Assembly (NCBI GenBank): GCA_964035575.1
Contig: OZ037904.1
Coordinates: forward strand, 372,001 to 436,000
Origin: Rhynchopus sp. YZ270_cl-10
Taxonomy: Eukaryota > Euglenozoa > Diplonemea > Diplonemida > Diplonemidae
Reading direction: 5' to 3'
Length of the DNA: 64,000 nt
In this document: positions 10,438 to 22,499 of the stretch, piece by piece
How the letters are laid out: every line of letters starts with the position of its first letter
Numbering within the stretch: position 1 is the first letter of the stretch
Program-made: the position numbers and the translations under genes
The notes under the pieces: generated by a model
Database searches by the model: none
What the model was told of the DNA's origin: nothing
The model's input: only the letters and a program-made list of their open reading frames with translations

Positions 10438-10505
10438 AAAGTGAAGTTGATAGTACAAACGCCTCTGGGACGCAGGCGCTGACACTCCGCGGGTTATCGC
10501 ACCCC
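10438..10505 (+). repeat. R4 family repeat (representative copy)
   Basis: Core: AGTGAAGTTGATAGTACAAA, then CGCCTCTGGGACGCAGGCG (stem CGCCT/AGGCG) and GACACTCCGCGGGTTATCG. Other + strand copies: 19419-19500, 32814-32885, about 36493-36533, 37153-37216, about 53500-53575 (in an intron), 53779-53823, about 57031-57070 and about 60981-61033. Several end in GGTTATCGAACC, whose complement GGTTCGATAACC resembles a Pol III B box. Confidence 0.8.
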
Positions 10506-12021
10506 GGAGTGTTGCAGCAAAACCGCACCGAAGCACGCTGCCACTCAAGACACATTCGCAGGAACATGTGCCAACAACCTGGTAACAAGAAGCAAGAACA
10601 GCATACCGGTGCACATAGCACTCACCGAGACGCAGAATCGAATCTTAAATCAGGACATTATCCCCACCCATCCCATCCCATTTTTTTTACACGACGGCTG
10701 CGGCTGGCAGGAGTATGTACACTAAACGACATATTAAGGAACTGTTTAGAGCTGAGGAAACGAGCGGTGCAGAAGAAACTGAGTGATGTTGCTTGGTTTC
10801 AGACTGTCTGTTCCTGCACGTCATGAACGGATGAACCTGCATGAGATGGTTGCCATGATCAATCGAATATCGCAAATAAATAAAAATGGGTGGAGGGGGG
10901 CTCACATTCTGACGCAGTTGAGAAAAAGAAATGGGAAGACATTTTTGAAGCCACCACAGCACTGTTTTCTTTCTTTTGAAAACTTGGTTGTATTAGTGTA
11001 GCCACCCTAGAGTGTGCTCCACTATACTTTACATTCTTTTTTTTGGAGAAAAAAAAAACTTGTTGCAAGGTAGTTTCTGGCTCTTTGTTTGCAAATCTCC
11101 ACCCATTTCTGATATTCTCCCTACACAAATCGTTTTTGCTCCACTGAAAGCGATACCAGGCCTCACTTCTACGAGTCTATAGGTGGGAGTTTAACCCTCC
11201 TCACCCAAGTTCAGATCTTCTTCGGGCCTTCTTCTTCGTCTGAGGAAACCATACTATAGGAAGCCTCATATTGTGTGAGAACCAAAAAAATAAAATTCAC
11301 AAAAAGAGAGAGGTAAACCGTACAAAAACGACACAAGAAGAGAAAATAAGACTTTGATCAATCCAGAGGTGTGGACACAAAAAGAAATTCACAACATCGT
11401 GGAAAGATCTTCCGCAAGCCATGTGCTCAAAAAAAAAGAACAAAAAAAAAAATCTACCATAATTGCAGTAAGCTATAATACTGTATAGGCAAGCGGGGGG
11501 GAGAGGGCTGGGGTTTTACTTCAGTCCTGTTTGTTATCTAATTTATATTTTATTTTGAAAAATTGTTGGAGTAGTGTAGTTGCCTCGGTTGTGTTGCCAC
11601 AGTTGTGCAATCTCCACTGTTATTTTTGGAGGCTTCAAAAAAAAAAACGGCACCTCATTGCAATTGAAAACTTGGTGTAGTAGTGTAGACACCCAACGAT
11701 GAGCTCCACTATTTTACTTTTTTTATTGTCCTGGGGCGGTTCGTGTTGTTGTTCTGTGTGGGCTTAGCTGGGTCTTGCGATCCGTTTGGTGTCTTTTTTT
11801 TACTCAGCATGGTGCTTTTGGTGAGCGGGTTGGCACTTTATGCAGACTCCTTCCCTTTTCCCTCGCCGCTTGGTGACATTTTTTTTTTTGTTTTTTTTTT
11901 GTCAGGAAAAATACAACAGTTTTCTTGATACCTCACGCAAGTCTTTACGGACATGCGTCTTAACTTAAAAAAGAAAACAAGAATGTTGAAAACAATGCAA
12001 CCGCCTCACCAGGACACCGGC

Positions 12022-12127
12022 GCACGGTGGCCTTGTTACCCCGGTAACAACCGACGGTAACATGTTACGTAACATGCAAAAAAAGGTAACAAGCTAGCAT
12101 GTTACGGTAACAACAAGGCCACCGTGC
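12022..12127. mobile_element. Short inverted-repeat (foldback/MITE-like) element
   Basis: 106 bp with outer arms GCACGGTGGCCTTGTTACC and its complement, plus inner partial palindromes around GGTAACATGTTACGTAACAT. It is too short to code for anything. I do not see a clear target duplication. Confidence 0.75.
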
Positions 12128-12811
12128 GGGAGTAAACCTCCCCCCTCCCTTGCAACGAAAATGGGAGACGGGGGAGAAACAGGGTTCTAAAAAATTCTAT
12201 TTTGCGTGAATGACACAACGGATTAAAAAAAAAAGGAGAAAGCTTTTTCTTCTTTGAAATGCATCCCTCACTGAACAACACACATACACAGCTGGGCAAA
12301 TGTTCCGCACTTAGGGATTAACCCAAACACTGATCTTAAACACACATATGCACATCTGAAACAAAAAGAGAGAGAACTTGGGGGGGAAACTTATTATAGT
12401 CACACAACCATCGATGGGGTAAAAAACCTTTTCTTAGAGTTTTGAAATCCCAAAACCCTTAGTTTTTTGAAAACTTGGTTGTATTAGTGTAGCCACCCTA
12501 GAGTGTGCTCCACTAACTACTAGTTTTTTTTTACCCCACCAATGTTTGTTGTGTGACCGTATATAAAAGGATTTTGTGGACGCATAAGTGACGAGGGTAC
12601 TGCTTAGGTACGAGACCTGAACAAAAACCCCTTCAAAGTTCTGCAGAGATGCAGACATCAAAATAAAGAGAGAAAATTTTTGTTTTTTTGTATTTTTCTG
12701 TTACGGCAGGTTTGCCGTAAGTATACTGCTTCTAAATAGAGTAAAAGAAAAGAAACGAAAGGTTCGTTAAGATGAATGTAAGCCTTCGTGCTCAGTCAGC
12801 TTTAAAAAGAA

Positions 12812-13110
12812 AATAGAATCTGACTTCAGGATGTGACAAGGTGAATGAAAAGAAAAGTGTCATCATTGCCATTTCCCTCACCTAGTAGTGGTTTGATGCG
12901 TTGACGCCTCCGACACCTTGCAGGGTGGTGTTGCGGAGCACAGTTGGGGTGAACGACATGACACATTTCCAAAACGATACATTGCAATACAAAGCCCTCT
13001 CGTGACAGTGTACCTTTAAAAAAAAGAAGAACGACTTTTTCGTTTATCGCTCTGCAAAATTTGCAGGCACCTTCCGTCGATTCTATTTCCTCTTTGCCAA
13101 TGCTTGGTAT
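12812..13110 (+). repeat. Composite repeat shared with 61924-62130
   Basis: Two blocks, AATAGAATCTGACTTCAGGA at the start and CACCTTCCGTCGATTCTATT near the end (13067), recur in the same order at 61924 and 62088. The intervening sequence differs in length: here an R1 fragment (12983-13016) lies between them. A third copy of the first block is at about 61309-61332. This looks like an older dispersed element. Confidence 0.7.
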
Positions 13111-13414
13111 AACAAAAAAAAAATGCAACCCCCGTTGAACCAACAACGGAGATGTAACTAACGAAGGGAAAAAAAAAACACGATTAAGATAAACACTGAG
13201 TCTTACGTAGCCATCTTTAAGAAAACTGATTCAAAAAAAAAAGAAAGAAAAATCGCACCCTTTTTTACCCCTCAATTCCACCCAACCTTTTATCTAACAT
13301 AGGAGGGAGAGGAAAATACACCTCTTCTCCTTCTCCATCCTTTCTAAGAAAACTCTAAAAAAAATCCCCATTTTTTGACAAATCGAACACCCCTATTTTG
13401 CTACCCTTTTTTTC

Positions 13415-16400
13415 TCATATTTCCCCTGCCTGAAAATGAGTTGCAGGAGGAACCGGCACGTTATCCGTTGGATACGCGGAGGAGAAGGTCGGGGATGGTG
13501 GTTGTTCGACCATGGGCATGGGCGCTGGAGGGGTTGATGCTCCTATTGCGCCACGTGGCGGGGGGGCGTCGTCGTGAATCATCCAGCTTTGTGTACCACG
13601 CTTGGAATTTGTGAAGAGCGCGTCTAAAGGGTTTCCACTGCTGCTCCCCGGGTTGTCTCCATCGGGGTAGCTCATATCCGGGTCTGCGTTGTACGAACCG
13701 GCACTGTAGTCTCTCGGGTTGTAGTCACCCCCGCCTTTGCTTCCCGGGGACAAATAGGTCTCGTCGTAATCTTCATCCGCATCAGGGTCTGAAGTGTTGT
13801 TATCATTGTCCACCTTCTTTTCGGTCCCCGCTTTTTTCGCCTTCTGCCTTTTTAAGAAGAAGTATGCTCCCAAAGCTACCGCGAGGAGCACTACCAATAT
13901 CAAAAAGACTATGAGGACGACCCAGAGGGGGTTCATCCCATCATCGCCACTGGGGGAATCGGTGGGGGTGGTGGGGCTGCCTATGGAGGAGCCGTCGGTG
14001 CGCAGACGGAAGGAGTCGACTGCAGTCGCATCGCTTGATACCCGCACCACACACGAGGAGCAGTCATCCCTTAGAATCAACCCCATCGAGGCGGTTCCGT
14101 CCACCAACCGCTTTCCTGCCCCAGTTGTCTGTTCCCCTGCACTTCCAAAGCTTGACTGCAATGCCGCAGACCCCAAAGGCACACCCTCTACCGTCTCCAA
14201 CACTGCGGTCACCAAGCTAGTATCCAATCGGTTGATACTCCCGTAATCATCCAAAGCAGACACTTCCAAAGTAAATGGCACGTCCTTTACAACCTGGGAA
14301 ACGGTTTTCAAAGAAGCAGATAGGCGTGTAGTAACAGTAGTAACCCGGATAGGTCCGATTGTGATAGGGAGCAGAGTTGAGGTAGCGTCGCGCGCCTCGA
14401 TAAAGCAGGCATCGCAGGCGAGACTGAATTTGGCAGCGAAGGTGGCAACGCCCTTTGAGAAGGTCTGTTTGAGGGAGCCTGAGGATGCAGATAGCACCCC
14501 GCCACCGCCGTTTAGCCCTCCGGAGAGCAGCGTGAGGGTGACGGCGGAAGCCCACAGCTCATCAACGTTCTTCGCTTTGTCGACAACCTGAATGACAACA
14601 GGAAAGGCGGAATCCCTCTGGACAGTCGTGGTGTCGGTAGTAGCGCTTGTCATATCGGTTCCTCGGCTGGTAATCTGGAATGGTGGTGTGGCGGTGGAGA
14701 TGATGCCAAAGTCTGTGGAGAAGGCAACAACGCAGGCAGCGCAGGCAGCGTCGAAGACAAGGTCGAAGGTGGCTCGGCCGTTGACAAATTTTTGGAGGAG
14801 GCCGCGGCCAGATACTTCAGCCATGTTACCGCCGTTGCCGTTGCCGCCGTTAGCGCGGAGGGACGCTGTGACGGTCCCAGAGTGTGCCATTGCAACAAAT
14901 CCCTGCGCATCCTTTACGTCGACGGAGAGCTGAAATGGAGGGTGGGTGAAAGAGAGAAGGGGAGGGAAGGGGGAGTCTTATACCGAAAGCGTTGCCCCCA
15001 CTGCGACGGTTGCTGCTGCAGAGGTGCTGCCAATGAGGGCCCAGTTGGGGCTGCTCATGCTCAGCTTTGTGCCCTGCATTGTTTTTGTTTTGTTTTGTTA
15101 TTATTTTTTGATAAATTGTTGTAGTTTGCCTCGGTTGCTACAGTTTGTGGAATCTCCACTTTTTTTCGTCACTTTATCCCACCTACATACCGCTGCCGAC
15201 ACCTGAATCGGCTCTGAGCTGAGTACCGGTAGTGTGGTGCCGGTATCGCTGAACTGCAGCCTGCACCCTCCGCACGACTCTGTGAACGAAGGCTTGAAGG
15301 TGGACACGCCGTCGACAGAGGACACCGCCTCTCTCGAGGAGCCTAGATCGTTGAGGAGCGAGCCGCCGTTGCCGTTTGTGGAGTCTGGTATGTGCTTCAT
15401 GCTGATGGTGCTGCGGCCGGTCTCGTCTCTGTTCCCCATTGCGTCGACTGCCTGCACGCTTACAGAGAACTGCTCGTTGGGGGCAACCGACAGAGGCGGC
15501 GCAATTGTGAAGGTCAACCGAATCGCCTTCGTGGTGACCTTAATCGGGGTAAGGCGCAGCACAGCATAATTCGGGTTGGAGTACACAAACTGCAGAACAC
15601 ACGCCGTGCACGCCTCGCTGAAGGTGGGTGTGAACAGCACCTCCCCGCGCACCAGCTGCTTCTCCAAGGTAGGCGGCAGGGAGTTTGTCAACGTCCCACC
15701 CCCACCGTTACCCCCGCCAGGGATAAGAGACATAGTGACCAAGCCTGTCTCATCGCGGTCGATGCCACCGCTTGCATCTACTGCACCTATGCGCACGTCG
15801 GTGTAGATGTCTTTGGCCACCTGAAGGATGGGTTGAAATAATGGTTTTGAAACGTTTTTTAGAATATGCAAAAGGATGTGAGTGTGGTGTGTGATAACAG
15901 ATTTAGAGTGGGTAACGCCTGAACGGAGTATAGCCTACTAGACAAAGGTGTGGTGTGGGTTGATGCCTAGTGAGGGTAATTCTTGTGCAGAATATGGCCC
16001 TAAGGCGTGGTGTGGCATACTACAGTCGCCGGTATGCCGATCGTCCCAAGCCTGGTCCCCGTGGTGCGGATCTCAATAGGGACGGTCTGTGTGGGTGCCA
16101 GCAGCGGGTCGTCGAGATCTTCAACCTTGATGACACATTCGTCGCATGCATGGGTGAGCGAGACTACGGCAGTGGTGTTGCCTGTGGTTTTGTGACGGTG
16201 TTTGGCATATGTTGGGTACAGAGTATCGTAACAAAAAAAACGTGAATTTCGAGGGAAAATGGTGCGGAAAAGATGATGAGTTTTGTTAAATGTAGGCTGA
16301 AGGGGGTAGTATCTACTGAAGACCTCTCTTAGTCGGGGCATCTTCTGAAGACAAAAATGAGTACCGCAGCACTTGAAGCTCTTCATCTCAACATTCTGCA

Positions 16401-18572
16401 CCGGGCATTTTTGTTGCTGTTTTACCTCACAAACCCAGCCATACCATTAAGGAGATTCCTCGTTGAAAGGTTGTCACGCACAACAAGCTCACCACCACCT
16501 GCAGTGTTTGACCCCCCTGCGAGGAGCGTAAGACGTACACGCGATACATCCGACTGGTCCACTGCACCAGAGTCATCCACTGCCGCAATGTTGATGAGGA
16601 ACTGCTGGTTCACACTGAACGGCCCTACAATATTGTTCATAATCTGCAGCCGCGTACCGCTTGAGGACACCGCTACGGGGGGGAGGTTGAGCGACCCCAA
16701 TGTCGCAAGCCCTGAGATATCGCTAGCACGGATGATGCACGCAACACACGAATCAGTAAACGATAAGGTGAACGTCGCGCGCCCTCCAACCATTTGTGCA
16801 GTGGTCGTAGACAACCCGCTGCTGATCAGCACACCACCGTTCCCCGCACCCCCTCCTGCCGGGAGCGAGAGCGAGATAGTATTCTGCGCTGTCGTATCGA
16901 TGTTGCCCAACGCATTCACCGCATCGATGATAACAGTGAAAGTTTCACCCCTATTTACCCTCTGTGGTGGCGGCTGTGTTGCACGCAATAATGTGCTTGT
17001 TCCCGACCCTGTAAGAGGACCGTACACATAGTCTGCAAGGGTACGCAACACCGAAACGTCAGTAAACGTCAAAGAGCATGCCCCACACAACGCCGACAGT
17101 GTCAACTCCCACTCCGCGTTCCCTTGGTTAAACTGCTGTTCAAGATTGCTCGACGCTGTTGCAGTCAACACCGCCCCCGTTGTACTCCCACTCAAAGCCA
17201 CTCTCACCCGGTTGTTCGCCCCTCTATCAATATTGCTGTTCGCATCAATCACCGTCAACGCGATTTTAAACGGCACTCCAGGGGTCACCCCGTTTGGTGC
17301 AGTGATCGCCCTCATACGGTCTCCTGTTGCTATAACCTGGATTGGTGGCATGACTAATGGTTTGATTCTGTATGTCAAAGAAGGGTTGGATGTGTCAAGA
17401 TCGCGAATGGTAATGACACACGCATCGCAGGCAGAACCGAACATTATACGGACAGAGGCACGTCCGTTGGTCATGCGGAAAGGGTTGGGGGAGGGTTCGA
17501 AGGGGAGACCGTTGCCATTGCCCCCTCCTGGGCTGAGCTCTGCGAGGAGGTCGGTGTCGACGTTGGGGTCGAGTTGGTTGTTTGCAGAAAATTTTGCGGT
17601 TACGTCAATCTGAATGGGGCTTCCCTTTACTGCAGAGGTGATGACCGCATCTGTATCCAAATATTCTGCTGTATACGCAACACAGTCATGACTCCCAGGA
17701 CGAATGCACTCTGAACACCCCCCGGTCCCCCCAGGACCGTACTGCGGCAGGCAAATACATTCGCATTGGTTAAGAGTATTCACAAAAACGCTGTTCGGAA
17801 CGGACGGATCGTTTTTTCCGTCACAAAACGCAGAGGTGCAGAGATAGTTGCAGTTCACCCCATAAAACCCTGCCGCGCACGACCCTGGCAAGCAATACCC
17901 CATGTCCGAAGAGATATCACATTCACCATGCACACAGGTGCACACCGCGCGGCCGACGCAGAATGCATAGTGTTCTAACTCTCTGGTACCCATCGCATCC
18001 TTGCAGGGTGGTGTATCCGTGGCGCAGTCCTTCCACCAGGTTCCGTCTGCAGAGAATTCTTGCCCGCTCGAACAGAACACCGCACCATGCTCTGGCGTAC
18101 CAAGCAGTCCACAAGCCTCTCCGGTCCCCCAAGCACCCCCCATTGAAGCCCAAAGCCCTGCAGTGTCTGCTGCCACCCCATTTCCAAGGAAATCGTCTCT
18201 GCAGTTTGGGTCCAGAGAAGAGGAGCACCCCATCTCCACAGCGGTTGTTAACAGAGGCTGTTCGCACCCAAGCTCCGAGGCTCCGAGACACAAACTGTTT
18301 GAAAAGTATTTACACAAGGAGGACCTCCCCATGCAAGGAGGAGGCCGTCCACTCTCCCTAAAGCATGTAGTATAAACGACCTGGTCTGTTATCTTAGTGT
18401 TCTGCCCGGACTGAAAATTTTGCCCATCAATTCGAACCCGAAAATACGAAAAATCCCCGTAGGTCCGCAAAAAGCAGTAATTTGTCGGGCATTTGGAGAC
18501 AAAAGGGATTTGTGCGTTGGTATGTAACAAAAGGGAAAACAAAAGCAAAACAGAACGTCGTAAGGTGTGCAT
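13415..18572 (-). CDS. Five-exon type I membrane protein with nine Cys-pair beta-sandwich-like modules (adhesin/receptor-like)
   Basis: Exons: 16445-18632 (translation probably from Met 18572, MHTLRRSVLLLFSLLLH, a clear signal peptide), 16021-16181, 15191-15820, 14984-15073 and 13415-14929. Introns are 263, 200, 117 and 54 nt, all GT-AG and reading-frame consistent. The mature ectodomain starts with a Cys-rich region that includes an EGF-like stretch (CAAGFYGVNCNYLC). About nine repeats of about 100 aa follow, each with an Ala/Asp-rich start (IDAVNALGNIDTT), a Gly/Asn turn (GGGNGNG) and a Cys pair (FSEACTACVLQF, DSCVACII, HACDECVIKV). A single membrane span (PLWVVLIVFLILVVLLAVAL) and basic KRQKAKK precede an acidic, Tyr/Pro-rich tail with DYNPRDYSAGSY and ALFTNSKRG. 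The full length is about 1507 aa. The architecture suggests cell adhesion or surface sensing with tail signalling; this is an inference. Modules are Ig/filamin-like by appearance only. Confidence 0.85.
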
Positions 18573-18698
18573 TGTTAGGGAATAGAGAGAAGGGGTTTGG
18601 ATGTTGGGAAGGGGAAAAAGGTCCCAACACACTCAAGAAAAAGCGACCCCTCTGTTTGGTGGTGTTTAGAAGGGATTTATGTGGGGGAAAAAGTTGGC

Positions 18699-18845
18699 TT
18701 TGAAATACAAAGCCCCTCTCGTGAACAGTGTACCTTTGGTATATGAATGGCTGTACCGGGGGGGATGGACACCCCCAACCATGCAGTGCTAGGTTTTCAT
18801 CTGATATGTGCTACTCCCCGCTGCCACTCAGTCAGATGAACAAAA
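18699..18845 (+). repeat. R1 family repeat upstream of the adhesin-like gene
   Basis: Contains GAAATACAAAGCCCCTCTCG, AACAGTGTACCTTTGGTATA, GGCTGTACCGGGG, CCAACCATGCAGTG and TTTTCATCTGATA. It lies about 130 bp upstream of the start codon at 18572, in opposite orientation to the gene. Confidence 0.8.
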
Positions 18846-20451
18846 AAAATGGAGGAGAGATGAAACTTTTTTTTTTGTGGTGTTTGGTTCGACTGTTTTC
18901 ATTATACTTTTTTTTTTCTCGTTTTTTTTTTTCTTTCTTTTGTGCTTTCTCGCGCTGGCTCGAACAAAAAAAGGACAGAGAGCGGTAAGAGTGAGGGGGT
19001 ATATAGCGTCCCTGACGTGCTTCGGTGTGGCGAAGGGTGGAGATGAAGAGATGAAGAGTGGTGTTGCGACACACGCACAGACACCTGCCCAACCCACCTC
19101 CCCCTCGCACAGCCAACCAGCCATTGTATATATTTTTTCTTCTTTCATCGGGGTGATGTGAGTGGTTGACAAACCACTCCGCTTGGTGAATTGTTCTTAC
19201 AATATAAAGAAAAGTTTATAAGATGACCCTAAGCCTCTCGTGCTTGGTCACCTTATCATAAATAAACACAAAAAAAGGGGTTGTTGGGGTTATGGTGAAA
19301 CGCACACTCGACCTGTTTGGTGAGGCGTGGCTCTGCAGCGCGGTTCGCCCCCCAGAACCGCAAAGTGTGAAAATGCTTTCTATTTCCTCCTTCTCATTTC
19401 ATGAGGCGACAAAAAAAGTGAAGTTGATATGTGCAAAACACCTCTGGGACGCAGGCACTGCTACTCCACAGAGTTATCGAACCACTTCGGGAGTGGGATG
19501 AAGCAGAGAAAAAAAAAAACGAAGCCCAGCCCTCTCCAAACAATAGAGTACAAAGGTGGGTGAGTATGGGTTATCAGGTGTGTTGCCTCCTGACACGCGT
19601 TTTTGAAGGTGAAAACTGTATGTGATGTACATCGTTGAAAAAAATATCGGGGTTACCTTTGGGAGAAGTATCGTCACTTATGAAAGTCGGGAAAAAAATT
19701 TTTCTTTGTATTTTCTTGGTGTCTGCATTGTCATCAAATGGGAAAAGGAAAAGAAAAGAGGAAAAAAAAGGGAAAGAGCGAAACTTGAAAGAAAGAAGTT
19801 GAAAGTGAAAAAAAAAAAAGAAAAAGAAACGCCCGTTCATCGGCGGACGCAGGCACTAAAAAAGGAAAACTTGAAAGATGAGTATGCGGCTGATACAGCG
19901 CGTACACACACATCGGGTCAGCTGTGGCGTGAGCACCTTGCTATTGGATATATCCCAAATACTAGGAAGTATCCACATGGCATCAAATACACACAATCAG
20001 TTCATAGAGCACAGGTGTAAGATGTTTGACCCACAGCCAACGCTATGACATCACGCCATCACGAAAAAAACCGTGCGCACCTTACACAAAATATTGGGGG
20101 GGTACCAAGGATAAACAGGACGACTTACTTACGGTACGTACTTCCCCTTTTTTCTTCTTTTGTTTTTGCACATATCACTGGGGCACGTATATTTTTAAAG
20201 ACAGCGAAAGAGAGAGAGAGAAAAATGGAAAGATGGGCAGGAGGGGCGCATGGGGAAAAGAGAAATTGGGTGAAAGGGAGACATCGCTTCACCATAAAAA
20301 AAACAAAACAAGAAAAAAGGAGAAAAAGCTGATTAAGATGAAACCTCAGCCGTCGCTGTGTTTAGTCAGTCCAACTTTTTTGCTTTCCCCTTTCTTTGTT
20401 TGGCTTTTTTACGACCACCATGAAGACAGCGGCCACGTTTTATTCACAGTA
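18846..20451. other. Intergenic with several repeat copies
   Basis: No gene seen. Contains R2 (19214-19254), a longer repeat at about 19288-19415 that recurs at about 54283-54415 (TGGTGAAACGCACAC, then CAGAACCGCAAA and TTTCATGAGG), R4 (19419-19500; a fragment near 19830-19860) and a diverged R2 (about 20328-20371). Confidence 0.6.
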
Positions 20452-20787
20452 CACTGTGGCTAGGGGTATGGGGATAGGTTCGCTGGGATAGCATATTTGG
20501 GGATAGCATATGCCATCCCCCAGGGGATAGCATAACCTATCCCCGGGGATAGGTTATGCTATCCCCCTGGGATAGGTTATTTCAGGATAACCTATCCCCC
20601 TGGGATAGCATTTGACTGTACTTTACTAAGGATCTGCGTGCTGGGGACACAAAAATTTAGTATCCCCACCCAGGTGCCCATTTGTCACCTTCCCACCCCT
20701 TAAAAAAATACAAAATAATGGGGGGATTCGGGTGCCCAAATAATCCTATGCACAAAAAATGAAGCGGGGGGGGAAAGGGATAAATAA
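20452..20787 (+). repeat. Left terminal inverted repeat
   Basis: 336-bp arm of the transposon, from CACTGTGGCTAGG to GGGATAAATAA. The outer about 150 bp is a cluster of nested ATAG...CTAT palindromes that could fold into several hairpins. The inner part carries GCGTGCTGGGGACAC and a G-run. Confidence 0.92.
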
Positions 20788-21027
20788 TTTTATTTCCCCC
20801 ACCCAACAACAATGATAAAGCGTAACGACAACAAATAAAAGCAAATAGGAATTTGTGGTTTTTGTGAGGCACTCAACGAAGTGTGCCGGCTCTGTGGAGA
20901 CACGGAGCCACCAGCACTCCCCAGTCTTTTTTCCGGAAGTACCTGGAAAACTCGCGGTTGCGACCAGGCAAACGAAAAAATTCAATTACACACCAAATGT
21001 GTGCGGGAGAAAATAGAAATGCAAAAA

Positions 21028-21176
21028 ATTCCAGCTTCATCTGTGGGTGCGACGTTCTGCGGGCCTCCAGACATTAGGTGTTATAATTATTCTTGTTGCC
21101 ACTCATCACCATCAGAATAACACCACAAAATGTCTGGAAGCCCGCAGAACGTCGCACCCACAGATGAAGCTGGAAT
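21028..21176. repeat. Internal inverted repeat over the start of the transposon gene
   Basis: Arms 21028-21075 and 21129-21176 are complementary over 48 bp with one mismatch (ATTCCAGCTTCATCTGTGGG ... CCACAGATGAAGCTGGAAT), and pairing continues partly into the loop (GGTGTTAT/ATAACACC). The right arm contains the ATG at 21130 and the first 15 or so codons, so the left arm is an antisense copy of the gene's own beginning. Confidence 0.93.
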
Positions 21177-21582
21177 TCCAAAACAAAAAGACCTCTTCGC
21201 AGACTTCTTCAAGCTGTACGTGCTTCCTGCACCCAAACACAGCATCCACGTGACGGACCTCAGGGAACTGATCCGAAAGGTATTCCCCAAGCACTTCGGC
21301 AAACTTTCTGACGTAACGCCAACTGTCACATCCGCGATTAAGTCTGCACACAAGAAGGTCAAGGATAACTTGACAAAAAATGAGCACGAAGCACTTATGG
21401 CAGATGGGAGCGATGCGTGGCTCTACCGGTCCAAGAACGGTGCCCCCTGTGTCCTCTATGGAATGGATATTCGCAAGGAGCCAACCAACCACATGAAGAC
21501 TACCTCCGCATACATCCACATTAGGAAGTCCCAGATGAATTACAAAGATCAAAAAAGGACACTGAACCGATCAAGAGCCTGA
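21130..21582 (+). CDS. Transposon-borne protein, first frame (unknown family)
   Basis: 150 aa beginning MSGSPQNVAPTDEAGIPKQK, with an internal lysine-rich helical part (TVTSAIKSAHKKVKDNL) and NGAPCVLYGMDI. Codon use is balanced, like a real gene, and the + orientation is opposite to all host genes. I do not recognise a transposase, helicase or nuclease motif. From about 21551, in a run of A residues, the coding character moves to another frame, which continues as the next entry. Either this copy has shifted there or the element uses frameshifting. Confidence 0.55.
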   Translation: MSGSPQNVAPTDEAGIPKQKDLFADFFKLYVLPAPKHSIHVTDLRELIRKVFPKHFGKLSDVTPTVTSAIKSAHKKVKDNLTKNEHEALMADGSDAWLYRSKNGAPCVLYGMDIRKEPTNHMKTTSAYIHIRKSQMNYKDQKRTLNRSRA

Positions 21583-22295
21583 CAGGGAAGCAGGCGCATA
21601 TTGCCCTGACCAACCTGTGCATGCAGGCAAAAGATGTTCAGCTCCAGATTGCGCTCTGTATGCAGGCACTCTCGTACTTTAAGTACCAGAATATATCGTG
21701 CCACTTTCATGCAAACGGAAGCTGCAAAAAGGAGTTTCTTTTTTCTCTTGTTCTGTACCACGCACTCATCTTTTCTCTTGAGTGGGTGGCTGCAGGGGTG
21801 ACAATGGGGAAGGGATACACATATTTTCACAGCATGTCCCACTGGTTTGATCCAGAGGACGCTGTGCCTGTCTGGGCATCAGACGAAATGGGGGAGCAAG
21901 GGAACAGCACGAGAAAGCTCTCAGCTGGACGGGTTGGGTCGGGGAAACAGTTTGAGAGGGGACAACACCGCTTTGAATCGGCGAGGAAAAAAAGTTTCAA
22001 AAAAATACCCACTCCTTCGCAAAAAGAAGACGACGTACCGCGCATATTTGCCTACAGTTATTTAAAAATTTGCAAGCGTTATTTCACACGCAACAATACG
22101 TGGAGAACGAACTTGGATTATCTGGTGCAGCGAGTGAAGAGATGCGGATTCGACGGTCATGTGACGACTCAGGAGGGAACTAACGACATTTTGTTCAGTG
22201 CTGACTCTAATAACCATCAGTGCTTCAAACTGTGTGTGTGTGGCAAAAGAAAATGGGACATACCTTCACGAGCTTCCGAATACATAAGTGAGTGA
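21552..22295 (+). CDS. Transposon-borne protein, second frame (unknown family)
   Basis: Open from the A-run at 21551-21556 (first internal Met at 21621) to a stop at 22293-22295. It carries SLTGKQAHIALTNLCMQAKD, FDPEDAVPVWASDEMGE, KICKRYFTRNNTWRTNLDYL and a Cys-containing end (CFKLCVCGKRKWDI). The continuation of sensible sequence upstream of the first Met supports it being the second half of the protein that starts at 21130. It is rich in aromatic and basic residues and may bind DNA, but no family is recognised and I assign no function. Confidence 0.5.
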   Translation, partial: KKDTEPIKSLTGKQAHIALTNLCMQAKDVQLQIALCMQALSYFKYQNISCHFHANGSCKKEFLFSLVLYHALIFSLEWVAAGVTMGKGYTYFHSMSHWFDPEDAVPVWASDEMGEQGNSTRKLSAGRVGSGKQFERGQHRFESARKKSFKKIPTPSQKEDDVPRIFAYSYLKICKRYFTRNNTWRTNLDYLVQRVKRCGFDGHVTTQEGTNDILFSADSNNHQCFKLCVCGKRKWDIPSRASEYISE

Positions 22296-22499
22296 GGAGT
22301 TCCACAAATGGGATGAAAAGGGGGTAGGGGGAGCCTTTTCTCTTTTTCTGTGTTTAACAATGTAAACCCAAAACGACCCCCTCTTTTGACGATTTTGATT
22401 TTACAGCTTTTTAGCTTTTTTCCCTGTGTTACCTTTTGAACTTTTGTGTGATTTTTATTGTGTGAAATGCTTGTTTTTTTTATCCGCATCCTTTTTTAT

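Larger units (their letters stand above)
9179..13414. other. Long intergenic region with many repeats
   Basis: Apart from the small + strand frame at 9942-10163 I see no gene. From left to right it holds a partial R1 (about 9400-9490), R1 (10190-10360), R4 (10438-10505), R5 copies (10976-11025, 11555-11625, 11663-11712, 12467-12515), a hairpin element (12022-12127), an R2 copy (12761-12802), a composite repeat (12812-13110) and a short R1 copy (12983-13016). The missing 5' exon(s) of the SRI-like gene should lie in its left part. Confidence 0.6.

Noticed and set aside
10438-10505. tRNA gene or tRNA-derived SINE from the R4 repeat (B-box-like GGTTCGATAACC on the minus strand)
   Set aside because: No A box at proper distance, no cloverleaf, and the B-box-like part is at the wrong end relative to the T-run.
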